Below are positions 27,201 through 32,760 of a stretch of 64,000 nucleotides of DNA, one piece after another. The first letter of the stretch is position 1. Each line of letters opens with the position of its first letter. The notes below the pieces were generated by a model, which had not been told where the DNA came from, did not search any database, and worked only from the letters and a program-made list of their open reading frames with translations. This stretch comes from Cyrtodaria siliqua (lineage: Eukaryota; Mollusca; Bivalvia; Adapedonta; Hiatellidae), in contig JAWPHD010011265.1 of assembly GCA_037043455.1 (NCBI GenBank), positions 1 to 64,000 on the forward strand. Reading direction: 5' to 3'. Position numbers and translations under genes: made by a program.

Positions 27201-30200
27201 AGTTGTAACATGTTGACAGAAATGGTTATGAGGCTAGGTAGTTATAGCCCGAGTTTAATGTTGTAACATGTTGACAGAGCTGATTTTGAGGCTAGGTAGT
27301 TAAAACCCGAGATTAATGTTTGTAACATGTTGACAGAAATGATTATCAGGCTAGGTAGTTATAGCCCGAGTTTAATGTTTTTAACATGTTGACAAATGAT
27401 TATGAGGCTAGGTAGTTATAGCCCGAGGTTAATGTTTGTAACATGTTGACAGAGATGATTATGAGGCTAGGGAGTTATAGCCCGAGATTAATGTTTGTAA
27501 CATGTTGACAGAGATGATTATGAGGCTAGGGAGTTATAGCCCGAGGTTAATGTTTGTAACATGTTGACAGAGCTGATTTTGAGGCTAGGGAGTTATAGCC
27601 CGAGGTTAATGTTTGTAACATGTTGACAGAGATGATTATGAGGCTAGGGAGTTATAGCCCGAGGTTAATGTTTGTAACATGTTGACAGAGCTGATTTTGA
27701 GGCTAGGTAGTTATAACCCGAGATTAATGTTTGTAACATGTTGACAGAGCTGATTATGAGGCTAGGGAGTTATAACCCGAGATTAATGTTTGTGACATGT
27801 TGACAAATGATTATGAGGCTAGGTAGTTATAGCCCGAGGTTAATGTTTGTAACATTTTGACAGAGATGATTATGAGGCTAGGGAGTTATAGCCCGAGATT
27901 AATGTTTGTAACATGTTGACAGAAATGATTATCAGGCTAGGTAGTTATAGCCCGAGTTTAATGTTTTTAACATGTTGACAGAGCTGATTATGAGGCCAGG
28001 GAGTAATAGCTCGAGGTTAATGTTTGTAACATGCTGACAGAGATGATTTTGAGGCTAGGTAGTTATAGGCCGAGGTTAATGTATGTAACATGTTGACAGA
28101 GCTGATTATGAGGCTAGGTAGTTATAGTCCGAGTTTAATGTTTGTAACATGTTGACAGAGATGATTATGAGGCTAGGTAGTTATAGCCCGAGATTAATGT
28201 TTGTAACATGTTGACAGAGCTGATTAGGAGGCTAGGGAGTTATAGCTCAAGGTTAATGTTTGTAACATGCTGACAGAGATGATTTTGAGGCTTGGTAGTC
28301 ATAGCCCGAGGTTAATGTTTGTAACATGTTGACAGAGCTGATTATGAGGCTAGGGAGTTATAGCTCGAGGTTAATGTTTGTAACATGCTGACAGAGATGA
28401 TTTTGAGGCTAGGTAGTCATAGCCAGAGGTTAATGTTTGTAACATGTTGACAGAGCTGATTATGAGGCTAGGTAGTTATAGCCCGAGGTTAATGTTGTAA
28501 CATGTTGACAGAGATGATTATGAGGCTAGGAAGTTATAGCCCGTGGTTAATGTTTGTAACATGTTGACAGAGATGATTATGAGGCTAGGTAATTATAGCC
28601 CGAGTTTAATGTTGTAACATGTTGACAGAGCTGATTATGAGGCTGATTATGAGGCTAGTTAGTTATAGCCCGAGGTTAATGTTTGTAATACTGTTGACAG
28701 AGTTGATTATGAGGCTAGGTAATTATAGCCCGAGTTTAATGTTTGTAACATCTTGACAGAGCTGATTATGAGGCTAGGTAGTTATAGCCCGAGTTTAATG
28801 TTTGTAACATGTTGACAGAGCTGATAATGAGGCTAGGTAGTTAAAGCGCGAGTTTAATGTTTGTAACATGTTGACAGTGATGATTATGAGACTAGGTAAT
28901 TATAGCCCAAGTTTAATGTTGTAACATGTTGACAGAAATGATTATGAGGCTAGGGAGTTATAGCCCGAGTTTAATGTTTGTAACATGTTGACAGAGATGA
29001 TTATGAGGCTAGGTAGTTATAGCCCGAGGTTAATGTTTGTAACATGTTGACAGAAATGATTGCTGCGTTGAGTCGTCCGGCGATGGTGAACAACAACCGA
29101 GAAAGACGAGTCCGGTACCAGCATCCTAAAGGGGCGCCGGACGCCGATGAAATATTTGGATCCAAGTGAGTATCAACTTTCCATTTAAATGATTTTATGT
29201 GAATAGAATTGTGAAAAGTTGATTGATAACCTCAGTGCACAATATACCTGGTATTACAATACAGTTATCATAAATCAGTCTTAATGACAAATATAAATCT
29301 TAGTGTTATCATGCCAGTGTGTTGTGGACAAGTTTAAGGTCTCTGTCAACAGGGTAACCGTGATAGAAGTCGAAGGTCAGAAGAGGTTATTTTCATGTCC
29401 AAACTATATTTTAGTCAGTGGAGGGATTTTATGATAATTTACAGAAAGCTTGTTGTTACCATGACAATATGTCGCCAAACAATCACCAGATCAAGGTCAC
29501 ACTGGGGGTGGGGTCAAAGGTCAAAAGTGGGTATTTTCATGTCCATTTGGTATGGTTATTTTACGTCAATTTCAACACGTATAAAGATTATATATGACGG
29601 TCGATTGTTTTGTGGTGGATACAGACCACCCACTTCTCCTGGGTAGAACCAGTACTGTACACCTCCCACCATTTGTAAGAATCGACACTTCCTCACTTAT
29701 AGGTCAAGCTCCCTTTTCATGTCCAAACAGTAATTTAGTCAGTAGAGGGATTACAGAAGGTTTATTATTCTCATCTCGACATTGTGTGTGTCCCCAAACG
29801 ACTCCTAGGTCCCATTCACCAGTTCAAGGTCGCACTAGGTGTGTGTGTGTGGTGGTGGTTTGGTGGGGGGGGGTGTTGTTTAAAGGTCAGAAGTGTGTAT
29901 TTTGTTGGCATTGTGGGGATGTGGTGTTGAGAACAACTCCCAGGTCTCGATGATCAAGGTCAAGGCCACACTAAGGATTTAGAGCTCAAAAGTGGTTATT
30001 TTTTGTGTTTGGTCTATAACCTTTAAAACAGTGGAGTGGTTTTCATGGAAAATTGAAGGGAAGCGCCCTCCCCTTTCCCCTTATGAATCACTTAATATAA
30101 AAAAGGGGAGTTCTTAATAGACAACAATTTATTTATAGACAAGTATACAGTGTCAGTAGGAGACCAGTTAAAAAGCCCAACATTCAACCTTTCTTGGTTA

Positions 30201-30294
30201 TTTTTATCACAAACAATCCTCTGTTACAAAAATGCACAGACAATATGACAAATCTGTTAGCTTCTTTCCTTTACTTTTCAGGAAACGATTTTGA
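92..30294 (+). CDS. UPF2: UPF2, regulator of nonsense transcripts 2 (3' half, 17 exons)
   Basis: UPF2 is the scaffold of nonsense-mediated mRNA decay: it joins UPF1 helicase to UPF3 and the exon junction complex and activates UPF1, mainly in the cytoplasm. Recognised from conserved blocks in order: FSHHNIEMACSLLEACGRF (exon 1), LLYKDLSK (exon 2), NSIHCAANLLAG (exon 4), VVDGVLEDIRIGME (exon 5), YLGELYNYRMVES (exon 6), KKKLDCFLVYFQ (exon 7), acidic exons 9-11, LITRKGNKQQ (exon 13) and RYQHPKGAP (exon 16). Exons: 92-208, 1797-1982, 2568-2609, 3058-3159, 3887-3946, 5679-5817, 7538-7677, 8195-8378, 9481-9573, 10485-10588, 11517-11612, 13529-13700, 13892-13965, 24076-24138, 24442-24520, 29054-29165, 30282-30294. 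They give about 592 residues, close to the C-terminal half of the ~1270-residue vertebrate protein as I recall it. All junctions are GT-AG with matching phases. The start codon and N-terminal half lie upstream of the window. Exon 6 is frame-broken as sequenced. Confidence 0.95.
340..1493 (+). repeat. Tandem-core element with 14-bp terminal inverted repeats
   Basis: Starts at tttttAGCTCGACTATTCG (AGCT at 345) and ends with the exact reverse complement CGAATAGTCGAGCT at 1455-1468, then a CTCTTGTT tail. Inside are at least three diverged direct units carrying 'aagctctgtttacaagtcta' and 'tccatggaacccaaatt', about 145-190 bp apart (near 410, 550, 740). The AGCTC head and CTCTTGTT tail are shared with the other tandem-core elements in this window. 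A second fragment of the family lies at 4060-4315. Confidence 0.8.
1020..1300. repeat. C-rich low-complexity and poly-C tract
   Basis: Pyrimidine-rich CCCCAC-type sequence ending in an almost pure C run (about 1108-1143), with a second C-rich block at 1219-1295. Short open frames here are composition artefacts. The length of the C run is probably inaccurate in any assembly. Confidence 0.9.
1797..1982 (+). CDS. UPF2: UPF2 exon 2 (MIF4G-2/MIF4G-3 linker)
   Basis: Acceptor AG at 1795-1796, donor GTATCT at 1983; 62 codons, phase 0/0. Encodes DVMMRKKGAL, the conserved segment NAYYYSNPP and then PPMHEYIRKLLYKDLSK, the start of the third MIF4G domain. The ATG at 1803 is internal and not a start. 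Confidence 0.95.
2112..2400 (+). repeat. Old truncated copy of the 320-bp tandem-core family
   Basis: Head hairpin AGCTCTACTGATC / GATCAGCAGAGCT (from 2117), short CCGTCCGTC run, then text matching the large family at 37-43 kb (gactactcctctgaaa, ggattttcatgaa, atccaagatggcc), but degenerate and covering less than one dimer. It lies within UPF2 intron 2. Confidence 0.85.
2440..2590 (+). repeat. UPF2: Triplicated exon-3 splice acceptor (about 60-bp units)
   Basis: Three copies of a tTGTAgGTTCTAC module have acceptor AGs at 2446-2447, 2505-2506 and 2566-2567 (spacing 59 and 61 bp). The last is the true exon-3 acceptor. Homology continues into the exon: GTTCTACCTCAGACATGC and TTCTACGACAGACACG against the coding GTTCTACGGCAGATACGC. 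Confidence 0.8.
2568..2609 (+). CDS. UPF2: UPF2 exon 3 (microexon, MIF4G-3)
   Basis: 42-nt exon, phase 0/0, donor GTGAGT at 2610. Encodes VLRQIRKLNWDDPE, matching the UPF2 segment that follows TTEKV in exon 2. Chosen over the upstream duplicated acceptors because only this one runs open to a donor. Confidence 0.92.
2610..3057 (+). other. UPF2: UPF2 intron 3, with (AT)n
   Basis: Phase-0 intron ending ttttcAG. Holds a short (AT)n run at about 2812-2831 and otherwise unremarkable AT-rich sequence. The short minus-strand open frames here look random. Confidence 0.8.
3058..3159 (+). CDS. UPF2: UPF2 exon 4 (MIF4G-3)
   Basis: 34 codons, phase 0/0, donor GTATGT at 3160. Encodes TTKCLIAVWNLRFNSIHCAA then NLLAGIAPYH; NSIHC-ANLLAG is a UPF2 signature in the UPF3-binding MIF4G domain. 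Confidence 0.95.
3310..3425 (+). repeat. Dispersed repeat shared with 32050-32180
   Basis: Contains 'gaggtatacagtact', 'gggaaaaatggaatggtct' and 'atatggccta', found again in order at 32090-32165 (gaggtatatagtact, ggaaaaatggagtggtct, atatggcctat). Both copies are non-coding. The rest of intron 4 (3160-3886) shows nothing recognisable. Confidence 0.7.
3887..3946 (+). CDS. UPF2: UPF2 exon 5 (MIF4G-3)
   Basis: 20 codons, phase 0/0; acceptor cctcAG, donor GTAAGA at 3947. Encodes VVDGVLEDIRIGME, almost invariant in UPF2. Confidence 0.95.
4060..4315 (+). repeat. Fragment of the 340-1493 element family
   Basis: 'gaagaatgagagctta', 'cggcgtcccacat', 'acatcaaggttt' and 'attttggtttgggattt' recur in the same order as in 358-980. 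It lacks the terminal inverted repeats. Overlapping short open frames are not conserved coding sequence. Confidence 0.7.
4340..5445 (+). repeat. Tandem-core element, ~155-bp units with (CCGTC)n
   Basis: Head hairpin GCCTCCgaaGGGTGGC at 4346-4361, microsatellite CCGTCCGT at 4379-4420, then about five units of 150-165 bp, each with 'ttttcaaataacttggcaca', 'caccacaacaagacga', 'cgcacaaaatccaggtccgt' and 'caaggtcaaggtcacactta'. It is split by a MITE at 4995-5309. Same layout as the other CCGTC elements but a different core sequence. Confidence 0.85.
4995..5309. mobile_element. 315-bp MITE, TIR CAGGGTTCCCAC, 6-bp TSD
   Basis: Perfect 12-bp terminal inverted repeats CAGGGTTCCCAC / GTGGGAACCCTG. CTTAGA flanks both sides (4989-4994 and 5310-5315), and the interrupted unit reads correctly when the insert is removed. 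The interior is 'ccttgaaagt/acttgaa' repeats with no coding sequence. The termini resemble hAT-type ends, but hAT elements normally make 8-bp duplications. A larger relative lies at 31170-32390. Confidence 0.88.
5679..5817 (+). CDS. UPF2: UPF2 exon 6, frame broken by three small indels
   Basis: Acceptor tttcAG at 5677-5678, donor GTGAGT at 5818. Encodes the MIF4G-3 core with YNQRRVSCSKYLGELYNYRM and VESAVVFK. As sequenced it needs three frame changes: a base missing near 5685-5688 (C run), one near 5774-5778 (A run), and either one T missing or two extra in the T run 5797-5801. Read literally from exon 5, a TGA is met at 5709-5711. The net length still ends in phase 1, matching exon 7. Clustering at homopolymers in an otherwise intact gene points to sequence error; a real mutant allele is the alternative. 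Confidence 0.85.
5901..6490. mobile_element. Foldback MITE, ~50-bp inverted ends
   Basis: Left end TATTAAAGGAC then GCATGATAAGGGGA and TTGGCCCCCAATAT; the right end reads the same in reverse complement (TTTAATAAAGGAC, GTATGATAAGGGGA, TTGGCCCCCAATAT). About 590 bp, AT-rich inside, no coding sequence. TTAA and TTTA at the edges suggest a TA/TTAA target, but the duplication cannot be fixed by eye. Inside UPF2 intron 6. Confidence 0.8.
6491..7537 (+). repeat. Rest of UPF2 intron 6, with 61-bp triplicate
   Basis: Between about 7044 and 7210 a ~61-bp unit is present three times ('gagttaacatgttgaaatga' + 'aagcagacaaacat' + 'aaggttttaaattctatga'). A (GTT)n run lies at 7232-7247. 6491-7040 and 7250-7537 show nothing recognisable. 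Confidence 0.7.
7538..7677 (+). CDS. UPF2: UPF2 exon 7 (MIF4G-3)
   Basis: Starts with 2 nt completing the codon begun in exon 6, then GVPSMLDPTEHLFRIRLVC, LETCGQYFDKGS, KKKLDCFLVYFQ; donor GTAAGT at 7678, phase 0. The correct frame differs from both longer open frames over this stretch and is chosen by family match. Confidence 0.95.
8195..8378 (+). CDS. UPF2: UPF2 exon 8 (end of MIF4G-3)
   Basis: 61 codons plus 1 nt; acceptor gtAG, donor GTCAGT at 8379. Encodes RYYWFKRSHPTWTVDRPFPI, DVEMLVKDTLESVRPKLKL and ELENEYKPKI, the last helices of the UPF3-binding domain. Confidence 0.95.
8520..9240 (+). repeat. Tandem-core element without obvious CCGTC run
   Basis: Head AGCTCGACTTTTCTGAAGG with closing AAGAGCT (8525-8554), then about four units with 'agcttgtatctc', 'actttacataatggat', 'aaacttcacacatgcatt', 'attatggccc'. 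Ends at GCTCTTGTTA. Inside UPF2 intron 8. Confidence 0.75.
9481..9573 (+). CDS. UPF2: UPF2 exon 9 (acidic linker)
   Basis: Acceptor tgtAG at 9479-9480, donor GTAAGT at 9574. Phase 1 to phase 1. Encodes AALLPAADTADSEGGDVED and then NLAVIHESDET, the beginning of the acidic spacer between MIF4G-3 and the UPF1-binding region. Little conserved, so the call rests on splice sites, phase and composition. Confidence 0.85.
10000..10510 (+). repeat. UPF2: Array of duplicated exon-10 acceptors (about 56-bp units)
   Basis: Copies of 'gttgtAGgtgatatgagcc' have AG at 10008, 10123, 10205, 10261, 10322, 10375 and 10432 and a degenerate copy near 10061, before the true acceptor at 10483-10484. Spacing is 52-62 bp with one gap of 82. 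The first ~20 coding bases of exon 10 are inside the unit. The linking text is 'agatatgttaaacaaatgtc'. Confidence 0.88.
10485..10588 (+). CDS. UPF2: UPF2 exon 10 (acidic linker)
   Basis: Two nt complete a serine codon, then DMSQSDHKTYEDGESEEERA and SQSQTDPSGSQNVE; donor GTAACT at 10589, phase 0. This is the only member of the acceptor array that runs open to a donor. Confidence 0.88.
10918..11260 (+). repeat. Decayed CCGTC-type element fragment
   Basis: Has 'gtctgtccgtctgtcc' at 10961-10976 followed by text of the tandem-core type ('ttaacttcagaac', 'agttcattattttaat'). Too degraded to assign. The rest of intron 10 is AT-rich with a (TA)n run near 11300. Confidence 0.5.
11517..11612 (+). CDS. 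UPF2: UPF2 exon 11 (acidic linker)
   Basis: 32 codons, phase 0/0, acceptor attcAG, donor GTTTGT at 11613. Encodes DHTGSDGENRDGENSDADDE and DTDHDMDEDE; strongly acidic like the spacer of other UPF2 proteins. Confidence 0.9.
11680..12445 (+). repeat. Tandem-core element, ~130-bp units
   Basis: Head hairpin GCTCCCC / GGAGGAGC (11684-11706), then 'ctcctacattttt', 'gattttcatgaaacttg', 'gtaggaagtat' and 'agcacatattgtcagga' repeated about four times. Ends 'ggggagcat' near 12427. Inside UPF2 intron 11; 12446-13440 shows nothing recognisable. Confidence 0.75.
13470..13545 (+). repeat. UPF2: Short tandem repeat over exon-12 acceptor
   Basis: 'tgtgtgttgtatttgacag' is repeated directly before exon 12; candidate AGs lie at 13506-13507 and 13527-13528, 21 bp apart, with an older unit lacking AG upstream. 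The 21-bp step keeps frame, but the extra unit contains a TGA. Confidence 0.7.
13529..13700 (+). CDS. UPF2: UPF2 exon 12 (UPF1-binding helix)
   Basis: 57 codons plus 1 nt, donor GTAAGT at 13701. Encodes CVVLKSGIKRLQ then CQEDDDFMAAFDRMLEDT, matching the alpha-helical half of the bipartite UPF1-binding region, and VPQFEVAVPMNMKKKKF. The start at 13529 gives continuous similarity (VMIKGGG-type sequence in vertebrates). Confidence 0.92.
13892..13965 (+). CDS. UPF2: UPF2 exon 13 (UPF1-binding beta-hairpin, first strand)
   Basis: Two nt complete a glutamate codon; then LNPEPVIDTTIKF and TLITRKGNKQQ, donor GTTAGT at 13966, phase 0. TRKGNKQQ is a UPF2 signature in the beta-hairpin that contacts UPF1. 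Confidence 0.95.
14023..14180. repeat. 158-bp near-perfect palindrome
   Basis: Arms begin ATAAATAGAGAATATTATG and end CATAATATTCTATTTAT, with about 70 paired bases each side including GTCAGTGCCTTTTACTAT / ATAGTAAAAGGCACTGAC, closing on a loop near GAGGCTTTGCC. No coding sequence. Would extrude a long hairpin. Confidence 0.9.
14275..15656 (+). repeat. Tandem-core element with (CCGTC)n, ~155-160-bp units
   Basis: Head hairpin AGCTCTACTGGCCgaaGGCCAGCAGAGCT, CCGTCGTCCGTCCGTCC run at 14326-14358, then about five units with 'tgcctcgttaagacgatagg', 'atcaatgaaagctcg', 'cggagttatggcccttgatt'. A T-rich tract at 15222-15376 interrupts it. Tail 'ccctcttgggcctcttgttt'. A stray unit lies at 21530-21640. 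Confidence 0.9.
15222..15376. repeat. T-rich low-complexity tract
   Basis: About 150 bp of T runs with A interruptions, inside the tandem core of the 14275-15656 element. A similar A/T tract at 21118-21245 ends the next such element. Length is likely unreliable. Confidence 0.85.
15782..17437. mobile_element. hAT-like non-autonomous element, 1.66 kb
   Basis: Ends TAGTGTTTCCCC (15782) and GGGGAAACACTA (to 17437) are perfect 12-bp inverted repeats of the kind typical for hAT transposons. GGTCA is found directly outside both ends (15777-15781 and 17438-17442), so a 5-bp duplication is visible. No transposase frame; longest open frames are below 100 codons. GC-rich near the left end, AT-rich elsewhere. 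Confidence 0.8.
17548..21135 (+). repeat. Tandem-core element with (CCGTC)-like run, ~160-bp units, nested insertion
   Basis: Head hairpin AGCTCTACTGGCCaagGGCCAGCAGAGCT at 17553, 'ccgtcttccgtcgtctgtcc' at 17600-17619, then about nine units with 'aagtttgttcaaatggtgac', 'ggggtcacagttttacatag', 'ataagcttatggtcct'. A 1.8-kb insertion at 18540-20365 splits one unit. Ends in an A/T-rich tract. Confidence 0.88.
18540..20365. mobile_element. Element with 479-bp direct terminal repeats, nested
   Basis: 18540-19018 and 19887-20365 are direct repeats of the same length (479 bp) with only a few differences; each begins TATAGGTTTACCACC and ends CATACCTATA. The 868-bp interior has no coding frame over 100 codons. 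Removing the whole piece leaves a normal tandem-core unit with a single TATA, so TATA is the probable target duplication. Layout resembles an LTR or miniature terminal-repeat element, but the ends are not TG..CA. Two insertions of one short element into TATA sites is the alternative. Confidence 0.75.
21246..21660 (+). repeat. Tandem-core fragments of two families
   Basis: Two ~165-bp units with 'tttcgacgaaacttggcagg', 'gatgtctagttgtg' and 'gacggagttatgaccctttg' (related to 35.6-36.4 kb), then one unit of the 14.3-kb family ('atcaatgaaatctta', 'gggcccttgatttg', 'aaaaatgctatatta'). Confidence 0.75.
22215..22385 (+). repeat. Mollusc-type SINE (3' body) with (AATTC)n tail
   Basis: 'cggaacgtcggtggttctac', 'ggggcacctggggtcttcct', 'gctggaaagtcgccatatga' and 'ggtgcgactataaa' form a body I recognise from bivalve genomes; the family name (possibly a V-SINE such as RUDI) is from memory and uncertain. 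The tail is (caatt)n. A partial relative may precede it at 22040-22130. Confidence 0.75.
23795..23890 (+). repeat. tRNA-like SINE head remnant
   Basis: GGCCTCGGTAGCTCAGTGG at 23800-23818 resembles the A box of a tRNA. No convincing B box follows at the expected distance, so it is at most a decayed SINE. Confidence 0.45.
24076..24138 (+). CDS. UPF2: UPF2 exon 14 (UPF1-binding beta-hairpin, second strand)
   Basis: 21 codons, phase 0/0. Encodes FSDLNVPVSAEFATKFKERE, continuing TRKGNKQQ as in other UPF2 (FKILNVP). The acceptor must be ttataG at 24074-24075, not the stronger-looking tttcAG 7 nt downstream, because only the first keeps the frame. Donor GTGAGT at 24139. Confidence 0.92.
24442..24520 (+). 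CDS. UPF2: UPF2 exon 15
   Basis: 26 codons plus 1 nt; acceptor aacAG, donor GTCAGC at 24521. Encodes QERSEKERLKQVVLGIHERQ then EEEDYQ, the charged helix before the C-terminal tail (vertebrate INERQEQEDYQ). Confidence 0.93.
24521..29053 (+). other. UPF2: UPF2 intron 15
   Basis: Contains a TIR element (25329-26156) and a 59-bp array that continues into the exon-16 acceptor. 24640-24760 has three short 'tgacaagtatttcctat' repeats. 24760-25320 and 26157-26460 show nothing recognisable. Confidence 0.85.
25329..26156. mobile_element. 828-bp TIR element, CAGGGGTGTGATT ends, 6-bp TSD
   Basis: Left CAGGGGTGTGATT and right AATCACACCCCTG are perfect inverted repeats. AATGTT lies directly outside both ends. 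GC-rich at the termini. Minus-strand open frames of 70-88 codons overlap but give no recognised protein. Probably a non-autonomous hAT-like element; the 6-bp duplication matches the MITE at 4995-5309. Confidence 0.85.
26466..29061 (+). repeat. UPF2: 59-bp minisatellite fused to the exon-16 acceptor (~44 copies)
   Basis: Unit: 'atgattatgaggctaggtag' + 'ttatagcccgaggttaatgt' + 'ttgtaacatgttgacagag'. The last unit's 'acatgttgacAG' is the true 3' splice site of exon 16, and the first 8 coding bases AAATGATT match the unit start (AGATGATT; several inner units read AAATGATT exactly). Inner units differ by a few substitutions and small deletions (gag/aa variants). Confidence 0.92.
29054..29165 (+). 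CDS. UPF2: UPF2 exon 16 (C-terminal tail)
   Basis: Two nt complete a glutamate codon; then MIAALSRPAMVNNNRERRVR and YQHPKGAPDADEIFGS; donor GTGAGT at 29166, phase 2. NRERR-RYQHPKGAP is the conserved C-terminal block of UPF2. Confidence 0.95.
29300..30010 (+). repeat. Tandem-core-type repeats in UPF2 intron 16
   Basis: Two or more diverged units with 'gaggttattttcatgtccaa', 'atttagtcagt', 'agatcaaggtcacact' and 'ggtcaaaggtcaaaagtg'. Contains a G/T-rich low-complexity stretch at 29838-29880. No CCGTC head is seen. Confidence 0.65.
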
Positions 30295-30550
30295 AACTGA
30301 GTCAAAGAAAAGAAGAAATAAGAAAAACCTCTCTACCAGTATGCAAGCTTCCCGAGCATGCCACGAGAGGACGGATAGCTGTGACAGGGACTGGGTCATG
30401 AATTATATACCAAACCAGTCTATTATGACAGTACATCTCGAAAAACCATGCGAGTTGAATCGACCGTAAACAAAATTGAGAACAAATGTTTGATGGACAA
30501 AAATTGTTGATGAGAACTGTATTCAGTTGAATAAACATGATGTTATTAAG
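30282..30550 (+). CDS. UPF2: UPF2 exon 17: last codons, stop and 3' UTR
   Basis: Acceptor ttttcAG at 30280-30281; one nt completes a lysine codon, then AAA CGA TTT and stop TGA at 30292-30294, giving the C-terminus GSKKRF. Vertebrate UPF2 also ends in a short basic tail. 30295 onward is 3' UTR. The open frame crossing this stretch from 30194 is not used. Confidence 0.88.
30530..30535 (+). terminator. UPF2: UPF2 polyadenylation signal AATAAA
   Basis: Canonical hexamer about 240 nt after the stop codon. Cleavage would be expected near 30545-30560. No stronger candidate lies closer. Confidence 0.7.
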
Positions 30551-31169
30551 GAACAACAGAAGTGTTGACTTGTGTCACTAAGCTGACGTATATATAAATG
30601 TGAAATGGTGAAAGGGTTAGACATGGTGGAGAAGGTGTTTGTTAAAAACATTTCAAGTGAGCTGATTTATTTCTGTCTCTAATGATAGTGAATTTCAGCA
30701 TGATGACATTTTGATGTAGCTTTAATTCCGTTTTTATAAGTATTTAATATTATAAACCCTGATTTGTTGCTTTTTATCGTGAATTTCAACTTGATGGAAA
30801 CTTACTGTAATTATAATTTCGTTTTTAATAAGTATATACTTTTATAACCTCTGATTGTTGCTTTCTAGCTCTACTGGTTTTTGCTTTTTGGGTCAAACGA
30901 TTTTACGTGATGGGTTGTTGCCCATCATCCGTCTTCATGTTTTCTTCACTTTCTTTGTTTACCCAATGACTAGTCAACTGTATCAGATTTCACCCAATTT
31001 GTCTTCAAGGTTTGATTCAATAAGATCTGGGACAAGTTTGGCAATATGCAAAATCAAGGCATGCATTACATAGATTTTGGTTATTTCAGCTTGTTTATAA
31101 AATGGTGTTTGACTCAGCACATTTGGTTAGAATGTTTTTACCATAAAGATGTTAAAAGTGTTGGACAAT

Positions 31170-32390
31170 CAGGGTTCCCACACTGCTACGCTGTAACATT
31201 GAAATCTAGAAAAATCCTTGCATTTTGAATTCTCATTTTCAAGGCCATGAAAAGTCCTTGAATATTGAACAGGATCCTTAAAAACTGGAAAAATCCTTGA
31301 CAATAATAGATATATGAAACACACACACACGAATTAACTCTTTGGCAATCACTTTATGGTACCAGTTTTATAGTTATTTTAAAATTTCATTAATGATAAT
31401 TTTTCTGTCTTTAGCTCCTATAACAAGAAAATCGGTAGAACCGATAGATTCTCTCCAAAAATTATCATCAGCAGATCATATGGCCTTGTATCACCCAGCA
31501 GTGTTCAGCTTGCAGTTTCAATAGTAGTTTTTGTCTTATGCTCCATACAAGAATTACAAGTATAAAATTACAAAGGGCAGTAACTCTATTTGAATGAAGA
31601 CTGGTTGTAGATCCCTGAAGTTTCTCTCATTGCCCTTTATCACTATGTGAAGTTACATTGCAGTCCCATTAGTAGGTTTTGAGTTATGCTACAGATATGT
31701 ACCTATATTTTTCAGCAATGTTACAGTAAACACAGGTATAAATTTATTTGGCCTAAGGAAACGACTGTATGCTCCCCTGAAAATTGTTGGGAGCATAAAG
31801 ATCGTGAAAACTGAAAATAAGATTGAATAATTATTTAAAATAAAGTTCATTTTACTAATGTAATGAAAGCACGAAAACCAACAGAACTAATCATTAATAA
31901 TTGTGGGTTGAACATAGGAAATGGAATGAAGAAGAATAATTAGAAACAAAATGTTGGTGTTCTCAATGCACATGAGGTGTACAGTTTCAAGATAGTTGAA
32001 GGTATTTTGATAACACATGTTTTAATAACTGTTACTACTTCTGTTACTTTTAGAAAGTGTAGTATCGTACGGATGGTGAGAGGTATATAGTACTGGTTCT
32101 AACCAGGAAAAATGGAGTGGTCTACCTCTGCCACAAAAAAAAAATGACTTAAATATGGCCTATCATGTGCTAAAATTACATAAAACACCATTCAGACAAG
32201 CAAACAAATTCTTTTAGAAAGATTGTGGTGTTAAACACTGGTTGAGAAGTTATCTCGACTATTTTACAATATAATTTCGGAATAATCAAAGAACAATATA
32301 TTTTCGACCCATTCTGAAGGCAAGCCTGGAAATTTAAAATTTGACCTGAAAAAGTCCATGAATTTTATCACAGGAAAGGTGAGAACCCTG
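31170..32390. mobile_element. 1.2-kb TIR element related to the 4995 MITE
   Basis: Ends CAGGGTTCCCAC and GTGAGAACCCTG (11 of 12 match), with interior 'ccttgaat/tccttaaaaactgg' repeats like the 315-bp MITE. Encloses a 31.4-31.8 kb fragment of the 44-kb family and the dispersed repeat of 32050-32180. No clean target duplication seen. Confidence 0.7.
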
Positions 32391-32647
32391 TCACAATATA
32401 TCTTATACTCCAATACATAACAGGATTTATCACATAACTTAAGGTGTGGGAGTGGAATAACACCATTCTATATTTTCGATTTACCACTAGTTGTAGAAGT
32501 ATGCAAGTAAGCATAGTATGTGCTGTCAAAAAAAAATCAATAATGACTAGGATCCAATTCCAGCTGTTTATGTCGGTTTCGCATGTTAAAGCGACAGGCA
32601 AAATGCAATAAAAGTGAGTATGTGATAAATAGAATTTAACATTCGTT

Positions 32648-32760
32648 CTCATTCATTATTGAATTTATTAAACTCGTTAGCAAAAATGATATAATGCTCG
32701 GCAAGGGCCTGGCATTATATCATTTTGCCAACTCATTTAATAAATTCAATAATGAATGAG
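32648..32760. repeat. 113-bp near-perfect palindrome
   Basis: Arms of about 50 bp: CTCATTCATTATTGAATTTA at the left and TAAATTCAATAATGAATGAG at the right, with ATGATATAATGC / GCATTATATCAT inside; loop about 'tcggcaagggcctg'. Confidence 0.9.

Noticed and set aside
26466..29053. CRISPR-like array of 59-bp repeats
   Set aside because: Direct head-to-tail repeats without unique spacers, inside a spliced animal gene.
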